From Loxodes magnus (Eukaryota; Ciliophora; Karyorelictea; Loxodida; Loxodidae): 64,000 nt of DNA. A program made the position numbers and the translations under genes. The DNA lies in the NCBI GenBank assembly GCA_946699065.1, contig CAMPDV010000039.1, positions 434,001 to 498,000 on the forward strand, read 5' to 3'. The notes beneath the pieces are model-generated. The model ran no database searches and was not told where the DNA came from. It saw nothing but the letters and a program-made list of their open reading frames with translations. Shown here piece by piece: positions 28,014-43,367 of this stretch. Every line of letters starts with the position of its first letter. The first letter of the stretch is position 1.

Positions 28014-29474
28014 TCAACTTAGATTATGCTATTCTTGGATCACTTTCTATCCAAGTCGCAATGGCTGCATATTTTTCAAATAATATTGATATTTTTTCCA
28101 TTCTTCAAATAATTTATCCTTTATAAACTGACTTTGGAGTATTTCTTCGCTTTAATCATGGTCGATTTCTGAAATGCCGTTCTATTAGGCAAACATATGA
28201 GCGAAATAGTGTCTCTGAAAGTCATTAATATTTAAAAATTAATTTAGACATTCTGGACATTTTATTAATTGATTTCCTTAAAAATTAGCAAATTAATCTA
28301 TACCTCTACTACTTTGTGGATCAAAACTTTAAGCGCCTTGCATTTTTTATCCTTAAATCTAATAATAAGGTTGATGAGATTATTAAGATTAAAAAGGGTC
28401 TATATTCCTTCTTTAAAATCTTCCTTGTTAATTAATTTCATTGAAGTACTTTCTATATTACTAATAATCAATTTATTTATTATTTATATTTTTACTTGGG
28501 AGTTATTTTGAGTATATTACTTGAGGAAATGTACCTTTAGATAAATATTTTTATGATTTTTGAGTAAAATTCACTTTTTATTCCTTCTTCTGAATGGCTT
28601 AGATTCCAGCTTACTTTTCTATAGTTTTAGCTATTGAATCTTCATTTTCATGATAGCTAATTTTTCTCTTATTTTCTTCTTTCAGTTGATTTAGTTACTT
28701 ATCTATGTCTTTTTATTATTCTTTTATATGCTTTTTTTAATGTTAAAGGAAATCTATTACATTAAAGGATTTTTAGCAAATTTTACACTAATGAATTTAT
28801 TCATAAGATATATTGAGTTATTCACTAAAGTTATCTTCATCTCTTTCTAGATAATGCTTTTAAGGCAAGAAGCTTTAATCTTACTCAGGAGTTATAGAGA
28901 AATTTTATTACTAATTTTAAGTTTCTGTATCTTCGTTATTTCGTTCTTTAAATATCTCATCTTTCTGTTGCGAATCACTATCTTAAACTTATTTTACTAT
29001 CTTATCTTAATTATTTTTAGTCTATTGTAAGCTTCCTTCACTGTTCCTATTCTAAACAGATTACAATTTTTAATTTTATTGTTTACTGCATTCCTTTTTC
29101 TAATTATTTTCAAGCTAAATCTAATTAGAAAAAATCTAAAAGCACTTATCATACTTAAGACTCAATTAAAAAAGTTTCTATTTATCTTCTTCTTTTTATT
29201 AATTTGTAGCTACCTTTTAAGCAACTTCATTATTTTACTAATTAACTTAAGCTTAATTTAATTCCTTAATCTTTAAATATGTTGCTTAATCCGGCTATTA
29301 GTTTAAGTTATATGGAGGCTACAGATCATAAGAATGAAAAACATCATTGCATGACTAAGAAGTTACTGCTTCTATTATAAGCTTAACTCGATCTGAAGAT
29401 TAGGCTGAAACTATTTTTTCTTTAACTTATGGACTTTTATTTTTATTACCTTGACGATTCCTGACTTTCTACAT
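28014..29474 (-). CDS. Two-finger C2H2 zinc-finger protein
   Basis: 486 residues, no intron, exactly 487 codons. Two separated C2H2 fingers are visible: CKICQKSFNVIDFLQHQKKH in the middle and CPECLNQFLNINDFQRHYFAH near the C-terminus. Both share the IxDFxxH core, so they are probably an internal duplication. The linker is Gln/Asn-rich, and the segment after the first finger is a predicted coiled coil (KKHIKEQQKDIDKQLNQLKE). The N-terminal 150 residues are low complexity with a possible degenerate finger. The two fingers are too far apart for tandem DNA binding, so a protein- or RNA-binding role is as likely as transcription control. Confidence 0.82.
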
Positions 29475-32400
29475 TTTATTAATTTCATCTAAGGATAAAT
29501 TTAAACTTAATAGCTGATACATTCTGATATAAAACGGCAAAATAAAATAATCAAAATCATCTTTATAATGTTCAAAGATTACTATAAGAGATCCTGCTTA
29601 TTAACTAAGGTTCAACTTAAAAAGGTACAAAGAATAGTGATTTGCTAGATATGAGAAATAGACTATCACTAAAAAGAAGCAGAGCAATCTCTAAAATTTA
29701 TTTTATAAAATAAAGTTAAGGAATCTACTATCATAATTTTCAATTCTAATAACTAGTTTAAGATAAGCATTTACATTATTATCTTCATTTAATAATATCT
29801 ATGTCTAAAACTTTATGATATACTTATAAATATAATTTTCACTTCTAATGTAAAATTCTTTTAATTTCTCTAGGTTTAAAATGCCAAATTTAACTAGATT
29901 CAGCAAGTAAAGATAAATCCTTTCTAACTTTAAAATTTAAGTTTTAGATTTTAGTTCTTAGCTACCTTGATAACTCTTCATCACATCTAGACTTATATAT
30001 TTTGAAATGCTTTTAAGTAATTAAAAGATGATTTTTAAGCGAATAAAGAATAATTATATAAAGTCTATTGCTAATAAAGTTAATAATCAGCATAAAGCTA
30101 TTTAACTTATAATATATAAGTTCATTAATTAAACTTTATAATGCGATAACTAAAGTTTAGATATTTAGAAATATATAAATCAAAGGATTAGTCTTTATTT
30201 ATTAAGTTTAAACTAAACTCACAAATTATTTATTAGTGGCTAAATTCTATCTAATTTTATTTTATATTGCTTATATATTTAGTTGCAGCAACATTTTTTA
30301 ATAATAGCAAATTAAAAATTATAAGAAAACGTTTTTTGCTTTATGATAAATAAAAAATTTAATTAATTAGTAATGAACGTAAACTTGTATAATTAAACTC
30401 TTCACAAAAATGATTTTTAATTAGCTTTTCTTTAAACTAGGAAAACCAAATAATTAATTTCAGCTTCTAAAACTTTGGTTAATAAATAATTTTATACCTA
30501 AGATATGATAAAATTAAATTAATTAGGAAAGCTATGGAAAACCAAGCTTATATTATAATTTAGGAATTAATAAACTGGTAAAATTTGTATCTAATTTATT
30601 TTGTTAAAAAGTTAGATTGTAGCTTTTGCATAATTGGAAATAAATAATTTCTCCTAAACTCTAAAATAAAGATTTAATTATTAATTCCTTAATCTCTTAA
30701 CCAATTATATAATTTAATACTAAACTTTATTTATTCAATAAAGGAAAGAGAAATTTAATTAATTTCATTTTATTACTAACCTTTTATTCTTTTTTATTTC
30801 TTAAGATAGTTACTTTTAAATTAATATTTAGCTATTCTTTCATTTACTAATTATCTGACTAATATTTCAATCCTAATAATTTTAAATTTGATCAAATCGA
30901 TTTAATATCTAAATAGGATGAAGTTTTCTAATAATTATATCTGTATTTTGTTAAATTAGGTAGTTTATCAAGGAAATTTTAGGGAAAATATTACGAAATT
31001 GTTTTTTAAATAAGTTTGATTATTCTCTATTTTCATTTATCTCAATTAAAAAATAGGATTTAAAGAATTAACTTAATAACTTGGATATATTAATTTAATA
31101 ATTTACTAAGAGTTCATATCATCAATCTTATTCAATACTCTTATTATCTCGATTTTTGATTTAAATGTTTTGGAAATTAAATTTTTGTTTTTTAAATATT
31201 TTATTCGCTGAAATTAATAATCTTAATTATTATCTTCCACATAAAATGCTCAAGTTAAAGTTTGAAATCTAATTTAGAAATTTCATCAAAGCAATAGCTT
31301 TAAATGCTGCCTTCTTCAATGAAGGATTTATTCACACGAGTTAATAAAATCTTTAATTTATTTAATATTTTAATTTCTTTTCTTTTACATCATTTTCAAT
31401 CAGCTATTTTACCTCAATACAAATTAGCTACTAATTTAATAGCTTAAAGCCTTTAAACTTAAAATTAATTAAACTTTAGCAAGGCAAACAATTATAAAAT
31501 TTAATATATTGATATATTCCTTTAGCTTAATATTAATTTTTCTTAATATGAATGTAGATATATAACTAATGCTCATTAATTATACATCTTATACTATTAT
31601 ATTTTAATTTTCTAATTACTATCTATACCTTTAAACTATTTTGATATTTATATATTTATACAATTTTCTAAATTTAATTTAAGCAATATTTATTAAAGCT
31701 GAGCTTCTCTTTAATAATTCTAGAAACTAATAGAAGAATCAGAAAAAGGCTTGATTGAAAAATTTTAAGCATCTCTAAATTATTAGAAAGATAATTCTTC
31801 ACTTTATTTAAGAAGCCTTTAATCTATAATAAGATAATCTATTTAATTGATGTATCTCTTTTAGTTTTTATTTTAAAGTTAAATTATTTATTTCAGACCA
31901 AGACTAGAGCTTTATCAAAAATTATTTATTTCTAATTTGCTAAATCTCTTTCCAATCACTTTTGATTACTTAAAGCAACTTCAATTTAATAATTCCTTGC
32001 TTAATAATTTGATGAGCATTATTTAAAATAATACTTAAAGGAGATAACTTTATAATTCTATTTTTGCTGCTAATTTTAAATTAAACTGTTTAATAATTAA
32101 TAAACTTCTATGCTTTATTCAAGTTTATTATTATATCCATTCACTTATAATTCCTTTTCTTATTACCAAAGCGCATCAATAAAATTATCTATTTTCCTTC
32201 TTTTTATCCTTTCAAAGCTTATTAAATAAACTAAATAGTAGATTAATTTTAATTAAGCCTTTAACTTTGACTTAAAGACTTTAGCTATTTTTGTATTAAG
32301 TTCTCATATCATTAGTAAGTTTAATTTAAATCAAAATAGATAAATCTTTTTAGTTCCAATTTGATTACTAATTTAGTTAATCATTGTTAGAACAGACTTG

Positions 32401-33091
32401 CTATTATAATGATCTTAGAATATTAATATTTCAAACATCAAAGTATATGAATTCATATCCTTAATTAATTAGATGACTTGCATTAAATTATTTATAATTC
32501 CTTAATTAAGATAAAATTAAAAGTAGGTAGCTATATAAAGAAATTATAAGATTTAATAGAGTAAAAGAACATATTATATTTTAATAAAATCTGGTCAAGT
32601 TTGCTTCTACCTTTTCTATCTTGAATATATTAAAATGGGCAAGAAAGAAATAATTCTTCAGCTAAGATAAATAAAACCAAATCAGATATATTTGACACTA
32701 TATTCATTTTAATACTTTTTATTCATAAAGAATATTTAAAACTATTTAATTTAAATTTCTCATAAAATAGATAATAGCTTGGAAACTTATTAGTACTTAA
32801 TAAATAATTCTTAAAAGTTATATAATAAGCAATAATACCCAAAAATATTGAGATTTTTATTATTTTTAATTGTTATTCAAAGGACCAAAATAAAGTTTCT
32901 AATGCTAAATGGTAGATAATTTGTTGAAAGTCTATTATATGCATGTTAATTAGATTTAGTTTTATTCAGTGCCTTTAATATAATAATTTAAATGATAAAT
33001 GATTTAATACAATTTCATTTGTTTAAACTTAATATACCAAGTTTTATACTTTAACTTTTAAAATTGCTAACTTTGTTTGAATTAAATTGTC
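29475..33091. other. Longest gene-poor stretch, weak small frames only
   Basis: About 3.6 kb of 15-20% GC DNA. Two small frames end in TGA: 29568-30005 (+, MFKDYYKRSCLLTKVQ...) and about 31247-31513 (+, MLKLKFEIQFRNF...). Neither shows first-position G bias and I do not call them. No repeats or RNA genes recognised. Confidence 0.35.
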
Positions 33092-33754
33092 TCAAGCTTT
33101 CTAAGCAATTTTTTTCCTTAATTTCAAAACTGCTAGACCTTCTTGTTTGGTTCCATAATTTATCCAGCTTTTTGGAATTTTTCCTTTCACATCTAAATCA
33201 AGAATGTAAGTGAGTTAAGTTCCGTTTTAAACAGGTTTGCAAACGAATCCCATTAAATTAAGATCTCCTTTTACAGTTTTCTTAATTTATTCTTCAAAAG
33301 GACTTTATACATCTACTCCTACCAAATAAGAAGTTTCAGCTATTTCATATAATCCTACTACATATAGAAATGTTCTATCTTCGCAGCCTGGAATTGGAAT
33401 ATTATAGACATCTTAGCAAACGAAAAAGTAATCTGAAAATTTTTCAATTACTTTGTTCTATTTAAGGTTCTCATCATATTCAGTTGCACTGGTAATAACA
33501 AAATTTATGACTTAATCGGAAGTTTTATTAGGAATAACTCCTTCTCCTTTTATTATATTAGGGCCACCTTCCTTTTTCAAAGTAAAGCTTTTAACCCCTT
33601 CTTTTTCCTATTACTAAACCCATTAATCAGACTTCAGTATAGTTTCGAGTTACTAAGCAGCAGCCTCTAATTTCTATTTATAAACCATAAATCTTTCTTA
33701 TTTTTCCTAAGAAAGACTCTAAATTTCCACTCCATAATTCCAGCTTTCAACCAT
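33092..33754 (-). CDS. START-domain lipid-binding protein
   Basis: 220 residues, no intron, exactly 221 codons. The whole protein is one START/StAR-type lipid-transfer domain, a single hydrophobic pocket that carries a sterol, phospholipid or ceramide between membranes. Visible markers are a short helical start (ERFMVYKQKLEAAA), WVQQQEKEGVKSFTLKKEGG, the central strands DYFFVCQDVYNIPIPGCEDR, and the C-terminal signature MGFVCKPVQNGTQLTYILDL followed by VKGKIPKSWINYG, close to the family's 'D.KG.lP.w..n'. There is no signal peptide or membrane anchor, so it is probably cytosolic. Ligand cannot be told from sequence. It lies just downstream of the MAP kinase on the same strand. Confidence 0.9.
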
Positions 33755-34197
33755 TTATCAAAATTATAAAAACTTATCTAAATTAATACTCAAACAAGAA
33801 ACTCTTTATTGATATAGATATTATTTAAACAATTATTGCAAAGCAGTCCATATTCTCTTCTATTTCAGAAACTAAACATACAACTTAAAGGGCTCAAATT
33901 TTGCATAATCAAGATAAACATAAACTTAACTATACCAACAACATTTGATACTGTGAACACTAGAAAATACTAAAAGCTATCATTTCATATATATCATCAA
34001 ATGTATATCATCTAGCTCATTATTAAAAGCAATGATTAAATGATTATAAATTGAAAGGGCAGAAATAAAATATAATAGATAATTATAATCTAGAAGCTTG
34101 AAGAACCTATTTAAAATAATGAGCACTTTTATTGCGAATATGGTTATTATAAAGTATATTTAAACAAATTTAAAGAAGTCTTAATATGACTTTATTA
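33755..34197. other. Intergenic between START gene and MAP kinase
   Basis: Low-GC spacer. If the second kinase intron is not used, the kinase frame would run on into it to a TGA near 33984. Confidence 0.35.
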
Positions 34198-35610
<1,413 letters not shown>

Positions 35611-36830
35611 TTTAAAGTTATGAAAATAAATACAGATTATAATAATAATGGTATCAGTTTTAAACGTGGTTACACCTTTATAGCATCTTTACGATTAAAT
35701 AATAGCTATACAACCTCCACAATATGGCTTGACTCTTTAAATTTTCTAATTAAAGCAGTTCATTTTAACCATGCATTAGATCATAATGTAACATTTAATT
35801 AATTTAAATCAGTTAGTTAGATTTCAAAAGAGAAATTAACTTTAGTCAAGCTTTTATTTGTTTACATCCTGCTAAATCTAATTTAATTGAGTCTCTAATT
35901 TTAATTTTTCTTTCCAAATCTAAAAATTTATTTTATAATTATTTCAGCTATTTAAAATAACTATATTTCCTCTTTTGATGGAATTAATAGAAATAAAAGT
36001 TAAAGATATTGGTTATTTATTTAAAGCTTAATCAATTTTAGTTAGTGATTTAAAAGCTAAATAATCTTATAATACACCATTATCATAAGCATAATCATTA
36101 CTTAAATATAAGTTATTATTTTATTAAGTCACCTTTAATTTAACTTAAATAATTACATTCTTATATTAAAATAGCTTTTATATTAGCTCCTACATTTTAA
36201 TTTCTACATCTATTATACAGCAAATTACTATTTCTCTACATAAGATTTAATCATTTTTATATTAAGCACATATAGACTTAAACATATATGAATACAGACA
36301 AAAAAGCTTATAATATCAATCTAACTTAAAATATTTTGATTATAAAGGTAAAAGCTTTTTATAGATAAACTTCATAGTCAACTTAATTTAAACTAGATAA
36401 AGCATAATAGACAAGCAAGTAAGGAAAGAAGAAAATAATATAAATTAACATAAATATAAAAATTATGTCTTTTAAGATTAAATAACTTAGTTGTATAAGA
36501 GAAGATTAATAAAATAGATTAGTATACTAGCTTCTATGCAAGCATCTCCTTACTTTTATTAAGAAAATTTTAAAATTAAAAGCATAAAGTAAATTTACTA
36601 GCTGCTTCTAATAAAAAATATGATGTTTCAAAGTTTTTCATTTTGATTAAATCACAATCAGTTAACTGTAATAGTAGTAAATAAGATAAGAGAAATTTAA
36701 GAAAGATGAAACAATGCAAATTTATTTGAAAGATAGAGACGGATTTTCGTATTAATTTGAAGTATTTAGATATTTAATTTTCGTATTTTATAAAAATTAA
36801 TTGTGAATTTATTTAGTCTTAGTAAAAAAA
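35611..36830. other. Intergenic between divergent genes
   Basis: Low GC except about 35640-35800, which is richer and open on both strands: a 60-residue plus frame, and an in-frame minus extension upstream of the kinase ATG. I keep the kinase start at its own ATG because the extension has no further ATG close to conserved sequence. Confidence 0.35.
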
Positions 36831-39407
36831 ATGGGTTGTGGATGTTCTAGATTATAAAGAGAAAAAAATTTTCTTCAGCTTGAAAAAATTCAATAAGATT
36901 TGTAGAAATTCACCGAGCTAAGTTTCTATCCTCTTTTATATTCCATATATTTTCAGAAATTAACGAAAGACTTCATAAAAATGAAGATACCTAGGACTTT
37001 TACATTTGGAATTAGCATTAAACGGCCTTTGACTTTCTATTCAGATTAATATGAATAGTTAAAAATTTAGTTTATAACTGAGGCTGAGATAAGAGGCTTC
37101 TTTAAGAAATATGAATAAAAAAATAAGCCTTGACCTATTTTAATTTTAAAGATTGCTTTGCAACATTAGAGTTCAGATATTTGCTGACCTCTTATGGATT
37201 GAGAAAGTGCTCTTAATGCGTGAGATTGATGTAAAAAGCACGCAATTCCATGTGTTTTTTAGAAATTTATAAAACCTAGAAAAAATTTTGTATCTATTCT
37301 AAGAACTAGATATCAAATGAGAAGCTAAGATATAGAAGACAAAATAGAAATCGATAAAATTTTGATTCAGAAAAGAGTTTATTAGCATTAGACTGAGAAT
37401 TCAGGTAGAAACTAGATATTAAACTAAATTATCAAGTATATCTAAGAGAAAAAAACTAAGTACTCTATTTTTAAGTTAGCATGTCAAGATGGGTGCAAAG
37501 CTGAATACACAATTCCTTGTCGGTCAATGATGATTTAAGGATGTATTTAGAACTAGCTGATAGGATATAAAGAAATCGATAACTATTTAGAATTCTTCAT
37601 TAAAACATTCAATCAAATTTTGTTTTCCAACTAAAAGGAAATAAAGCACTTAAAAGCTAACTTTATTATAGCTGAAAATAAGAAAATTTACATGATCAAC
37701 CTAAAAGATTGAACGACTAACTTGGTATTTAGTAAAAAAGCATAACTATACCAAATTAAGCAGGCTTAAAAGGAATAAGGATTGATATCTTGAAATACTT
37801 CTAAAGAAGTTGATGATTTACTAGAAAAATAAGTTTCAATTATTCCTTCTTTCATACATAGCAAGGAATAAGAATCAAACAAAAATAAAGAAACTATTTA
37901 AAAAGCAGAAATTTAGAAGAAGAAACAGAACTTAATGCAATTACAGGATAGTACCTCGAAATTGTGCGAATTAAAAGTAAAGTTAGGAGAAAATTCTGAC
38001 AGTGAAACTTAATCTTCTAAGCATAAGAAAACTGTTTTGGATTCCCAGAAAGATTTAAGAAAGACCAACCAAATGAGAAAAGATAAAAGCTTGGATAGTT
38101 TCCTTCCTCAAATGAGCAAACTCCAAAAAAATAACTCGTTCAGAGAAGAATTTGATTCTGCATTTTCACAGAAAAACCCAAAAAAAATATAAAAAGAAAG
38201 TAAATAAGAGGAAAATTTCGAAATCAAACTGAAGAGAAAGTTTGATAAAAGAAAATAATAAACCATTTTAATTTAAAATGAAATGGATTAAAAAATTGGA
38301 GACAGATCAAGTAAATAAAGAGAGTTCTATGAATTATAAGATTAAAATAAATAAATTTAAAAGAGTATTTTTGTAGAAAATTGTTTTTAAGAAGAAGATT
38401 TAAATGAAAATTTTTGCAAAATAAAAAAAAAGAATAGAGCTATTTCTGTGTCTTTTTCAGTTGAAACAACTCCAAATTTAAATTAGTAAAATAAACAAAA
38501 AAACATCTTAAATTCTCTCCCTTTAAAAAAATCTTCTCTACATAAATGCGTTAAGAACACTCAAAAAAGTAAAACGAAAGAGTAAGAATCTCAGTTAGAA
38601 ATACAGACTTAGCTTACTTAAAATAGCTTTTAAATCTAAAAATCTTCTTCCGTTATAAAAGAAAAAAATAAATAGTTAAAGGAATTCGATAAAAAGTTTT
38701 AAGACTCTTCGTTAAAGAATTCAAGCCAAAAAAGTACCTAATCAGAATTATCGTAAAGCTATAAAGAAAAAGAGAAAAGTTATTTTATTTAAGTGCTTAA
38801 TTGGTCACCTACTTAAACTAAAGAAAGTTAAATGGGCTTAACATCAAATGGTAGTGAGAAAATAAATTTAGAAAACTGCTTAAATTCTAGACGTGTAAAT
38901 AAAACAGAAAAAAATAACTTGCAATAATAAACGAAAAGTAAAAAGCATTCTGAAAATCTAGAAATAACAATATAGTAAAATGAAGAAATTATATAGGGTA
39001 AAGAAACTAAATTATTTGCTCATAGCTTATAATTAAGTAAAATTCCAAGGAAAATACAAGTAGCTTAACCTGATGATCAAAAATAAAGACTTACTTATTT
39101 TTAGCAAGTATCTAATTCTTAGTGGGATGAAAATCATAGTAATATGAATACTACTGAAGAAAGCAAAGGAGAATCAAAATCTCCTCTTTCATTTCATACT
39201 CCTTCAAAACTAAAATAAGAAAACTCTCCATCTACTCCTTCATCGGTAGCTTTCCATACACCACAACCTCACAATAAATTAAAAATATCAAAAATATAGA
39301 AAAAGGCTAACAATTTTTTGGTTAAGGAATGTGAAATTACAAATAAAAGTCCGAATCTCTTAACAGTAATTATTTAAAAAATTTAGGTTATTAGAAAAAA
39401 TACATGA
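36831..39407 (+). CDS. 858-residue orphan with N-acylation signature
   Basis: Opens MGCGCSR, the form expected for N-myristoylation at Gly2 plus palmitoylation of Cys3/Cys5, so it is probably membrane-tethered in the cytosol. Residues about 60-330 form a compact, Trp-rich unknown domain with several Cys (KPWPILILKIALQHQ, ICWPLMDWESALNAW, LACQDGCKAEYTIPC). The remaining 500 residues are a Ser/Lys/Gln-rich disordered tail with repeated SP/TP sites near the end (SKSPLSFHTPSK, PSTPSSVAFHTPQP), possible targets of proline-directed kinases. Eight or more TGA codons are Trp in the first third, none in the tail. Exactly 859 codons. A possible 21-nt intron at 39367-39387 is a multiple of three and cannot be decided. 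No family recognised. Confidence 0.85.
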
Positions 39408-41753
39408 GACCTCAATACATAAATTGCTCGCAAATATATTTAAATTTCATTTTATAGTTTATCATATTATGGCTCTTATCTCACAAGTTTAGATAATTTT
39501 GTTTATTTTCATATAAAAATCCCTTAATCTCCAGATCTATACTAAAAAGTTATTTAATATCCATTTATATAATAGCATTTTATTGTTTTATAGATTACTA
39601 ATTAATTTTTTCTTTAATGTATATCAATATATAAAGTTAGTTTATTTAAAATATAAGGTTTTAAGTTCTTTATTTAATGGATATTTTACTTATTTTATTT
39701 CAATTTGTTGGTAAGTTATTTAGAGACTGTTCTAGAGTATTTAACTAAATATATAACTATTTTAATTCTACATATGATATTCATTGTGAAGTATGATATT
39801 TGAATTAAGAAGCTTATTTTATTTTATCAGTCTATTTTTTTATCTAGGTTGAAAGAACATTAAATCGGATAATTTTTAAGTAAACATATAAAATAATTAT
39901 TTCCTGAATAAACTCTATACAATTGATAAGCATTATGTAGAATAACATTATATTCTTTTCTTAGGAAATAAGATATAATATAAAGTTAAAAGACTCAAAT
40001 AATCTCTATATAAAATAGTTTGACTTTAAGATAATTTCAGGTAGAAATGTTTACATGTTTGGTAATTTTCAGTTAATAATAGTAGGTAACTTGCTTTTAT
40101 AATTATGGAGGATTTTAGAAATATAAAAGATCTTAAATTTAAACATTAAAATTGTTTTTTTATATATCAAGCAATTTCATTTTCTTGGTAAAATACTACT
40201 TATAAAAATTAATATCAAATTACCTATTTTATGCTAAATGTACAAATCAAGCAATTTTTAATTATTTCTAATAAAATACAAACTGATATGCACTAAATGT
40301 TTTTTTATGGTATAAAGTACAATTTTTTAAAGGATTTTTATCTTTATTCAGAACATAGGCTACCCTTTGTGTTTATGGTTTGTTAAATAAAAGTTATCCC
40401 TAACAAGAATAGAAGATTAAATGATAATCTCAAAAATATTAATTATATAAGTTATATCTAGTGTTTTATTATAGAGAATCAAAACATTACATAGCTTAAG
40501 CTAATTAATAAACCTAAATTATACAAAAGCTGATTTAAATGTATGATAATTAAAATAAAAAATTATACCTTATCTCTTTATTATCTATAGTAATGATTGA
40601 TATAAAATAGAATTTTTATATTAATTATTTAATAGATAAAGAAATATAAATACAGATCTTTAATTAATTAGCTTAGATAAATCATAAATTATATTAGAAA
40701 CTTTTTCTTAAATTTTATGCATCTTTAGTCCAAGTTGCCTTGCTTTTTATTTATATTGATATAGTTTTAAAAACCTTTTATATATCTAATAATCACCACA
40801 CCCTCCTATAATTTAAAATAACTTAGTATGAATCATTAAAACAAAAAAAAGGAAAAAGCAATATATGAAAGTGCTAAGCAAGTTTTAAATGAAATATATA
40901 AAATAAGATTTAAGATATATACAAAACTCATTGACTTTTGTATAAAATAGTTTAGCATATTAAATTTTATCTTTCAAGAGATTGATTGTTAAATAACTAA
41001 AATAAATATGCATGCTTAAATTTAGCGAAATTTAAATATCCATAGACTTAAATAAAGTTATTTAATAAAAGGTAATTGTCTCATATTTTAAAAGTTTCTA
41101 TCCTTTTAGATTAAATTAAAGTTCATGGTTGATTGGATAGGATTTGGAATAAAGTCTTAGTATTAAGATGGGATAAAGAGATCCAAATAAAAAAGTGAAT
41201 CATAATAATTTTAAAAATAAAAGTAATGCATTTTTCTTAGCAACTTTAGCTTAATAGAAATAATTTAATCTTAAACTTCGTTAAATTATACAAAATTTTT
41301 GCCAACAATGTATTAAAATAGAAATTATCTTGACTTAAATTTGAGATTATTTGAAAGACTTCTAATAATTAAATGAAAGGATAAAATCCATAATTTAAAT
41401 TTGAAATTTATTAGCTAAATATATTTAAAAATTATTTCATTTGAGTAAATTAAAATCTAATGAGCATATCCTTAATATATTATAATAGCATAATAGTTTT
41501 CTTTTATATCTTGAAAATTTTAATGAATATATATGAAGCTAGCTATTTTGCTTAGAATAAAAATTAAATTCTTTAAATTTAAATTGATTTAATAACTTCA
41601 ATATAGTTATACTTAGTGCTTTCATAGAGTAAAGCTAACTTTCTTTTTATATTTTTCATAATCTGATAATTTTACTACTTAAAACGGAAATAAAGAATTG
41701 TTAAGGAAGGCTTAAAATATTAATTAGAATGATGTTAAGAATGAAATACGAAG
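39408..41753. other. Intergenic between convergent genes
   Basis: About 2.3 kb of very A/T-rich DNA at the 3' ends of the acylated orphan and the MFS gene. No gene, repeat or RNA recognised. Confidence 0.4.
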
Positions 41754-43174
41754 TCAATTAATATTAGTTATAGAAGGATTTTCCGATATATTTTTTATAG
41801 ATAGCCTTGCTGAACTTTGAGCCTAGAATGAACGTCTTTCTTCTTATTTACGTCATTTTATTACATCGTTAAATCCAATTGTAATTAGTAAGCTCTAAAC
41901 AGTCCCTAGAATATAGCCATAAATCGCATAATTGTTTTCGTACATCTAAATTAAAAATAAATTACTGAATGTGTGTAATGAATTGCATAAAGAGCAATAC
42001 CTGAGGCAATTCCATAACTCAAAAATAAGAAAGAATATACAATTGAAGCAAAATCCTCTCCATAAAGTTTTAAGCAAATACATGGAAATATTATAAGATG
42101 TCCTGCACCACATGTAAGAGACAATATTATAAAAACTTCTTGTAAAAACGCTTCAGTATACTGAATAAGTAAGGCACTTCATAATTATATAAATAAAATA
42201 CTTCTATAAGTTGTCAAAAAGTCGGTAAAATCAAACCAAGCACCTCATAGAAGCTAACTCATTCCAATAAATAAGCAAGCTATTCCTTGGAAATTTTGCA
42301 CAGTTTATTTTTCTTCTTGTTTCTAATTCAAATTTTTGAGATAACTTGCATTGATAAATATACTATATCCACTACTTAATAAATTACTAAAAAAAAGAAT
42401 ATAAAACTATTAGGAACGGACTGCAGATTTTAAATCAGGGCATATTTATGTATGCTTTCCTAAAAAGGGATCTTCATAAGAGCTTGAAGACTCAGAGTCC
42501 CATCTGGAGATTTCAAACCTTTGTAAAGGCTTATGAATTGATAGTAACACAAATAACGTAAGTACTATCATTAATATTGTTAATTTCTCAAACATTAATT
42601 AAGCATTTTTGCTTTGTTCGTCTATAGATTCTACAACTTGCATTGAAAGTTCTAATTCTTCGTTTTACAAAACGATAATGTCTTCTTTTTGATTATTCAA
42701 AATATTTTTTCCTAAAATGCTAAATACAAAGCTTCCAATAGGGGCTCCACTTAGTATAAATCCAGTTGCAGTTGGACAATTTTTGGGAAAATGAGCTTGC
42801 ACGCATTATAAGGTGGGTATGTAGATAAAACCGATTGCAATACCCATAAAAGCACTTCAAATCATCAAGAAATAAAAATAATCAATTATTCAGATCGAAA
42901 AATAAGAAATTGCTAGGATGAAAATTATTCCAAACGAAATGCTTAACTTAAATCCACATGCATTTGAGAACAGAGTACCTAAAGGCATAAAAACAATTAG
43001 AGTTCCAATAAAAAAATGCAAAGATAGAAACAAAAATTACTCTTCTTGCTACTAACTATCACTTAAGTGTTAAATAACAGGAGAATAAATATTGAGAAAA
43101 GCAAATTCTATTCCTATTATAAAATGTGAAGCAAAACATCCTAGCATAGCTCAAAAATTTAATATAAATCCCAT
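41754..43174 (-). CDS. Major facilitator superfamily transporter
   Basis: 466 residues after one 20-nt intron (41946-41965, GTAATT...TTTAG); exactly 467 codons. Two halves of about six membrane helices each are separated by a Ser/Glu-rich cytosolic loop at about residues 190-260. Features include a first helix with SHFIIGIEFAFLNIYSPVI, the small-residue packing helix FMGIAIGFIYIPTL, and GFILSGAPIGSFVFSILG. Overall look is that of the oxalate/formate-antiporter and monocarboxylate-like MFS group, but substrate cannot be assigned. The intron interrupts the last helix-to-tail junction. Several Trp are TGA (e.g. LLWGAWFDF). Confidence 0.85.
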
Positions 43175-43367
43175 TATTTAAAATCTTTATTAAAAGAAGT
43201 ATATTTATCGTTAGTTAAAATGGACTTTCTAATTTGAGTATATCGCACCTTTCTGATCACTTTTATTCTTCTAAAAAATTTGAAATTTATTACTCTTAGT
43301 TATTCCGTTTGAGGCAATCAATTTTTCCTTGATAATAAATTTTGTGATTGAAGAAAAATTAAAATTT

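Noticed and set aside
28269-29261. Two hydrophobic plus-strand frames (28269-28511 and 29079-29261)
   Set aside because: Both are antisense to the C2H2 gene, which is continuous over 487 codons with two good zinc fingers.
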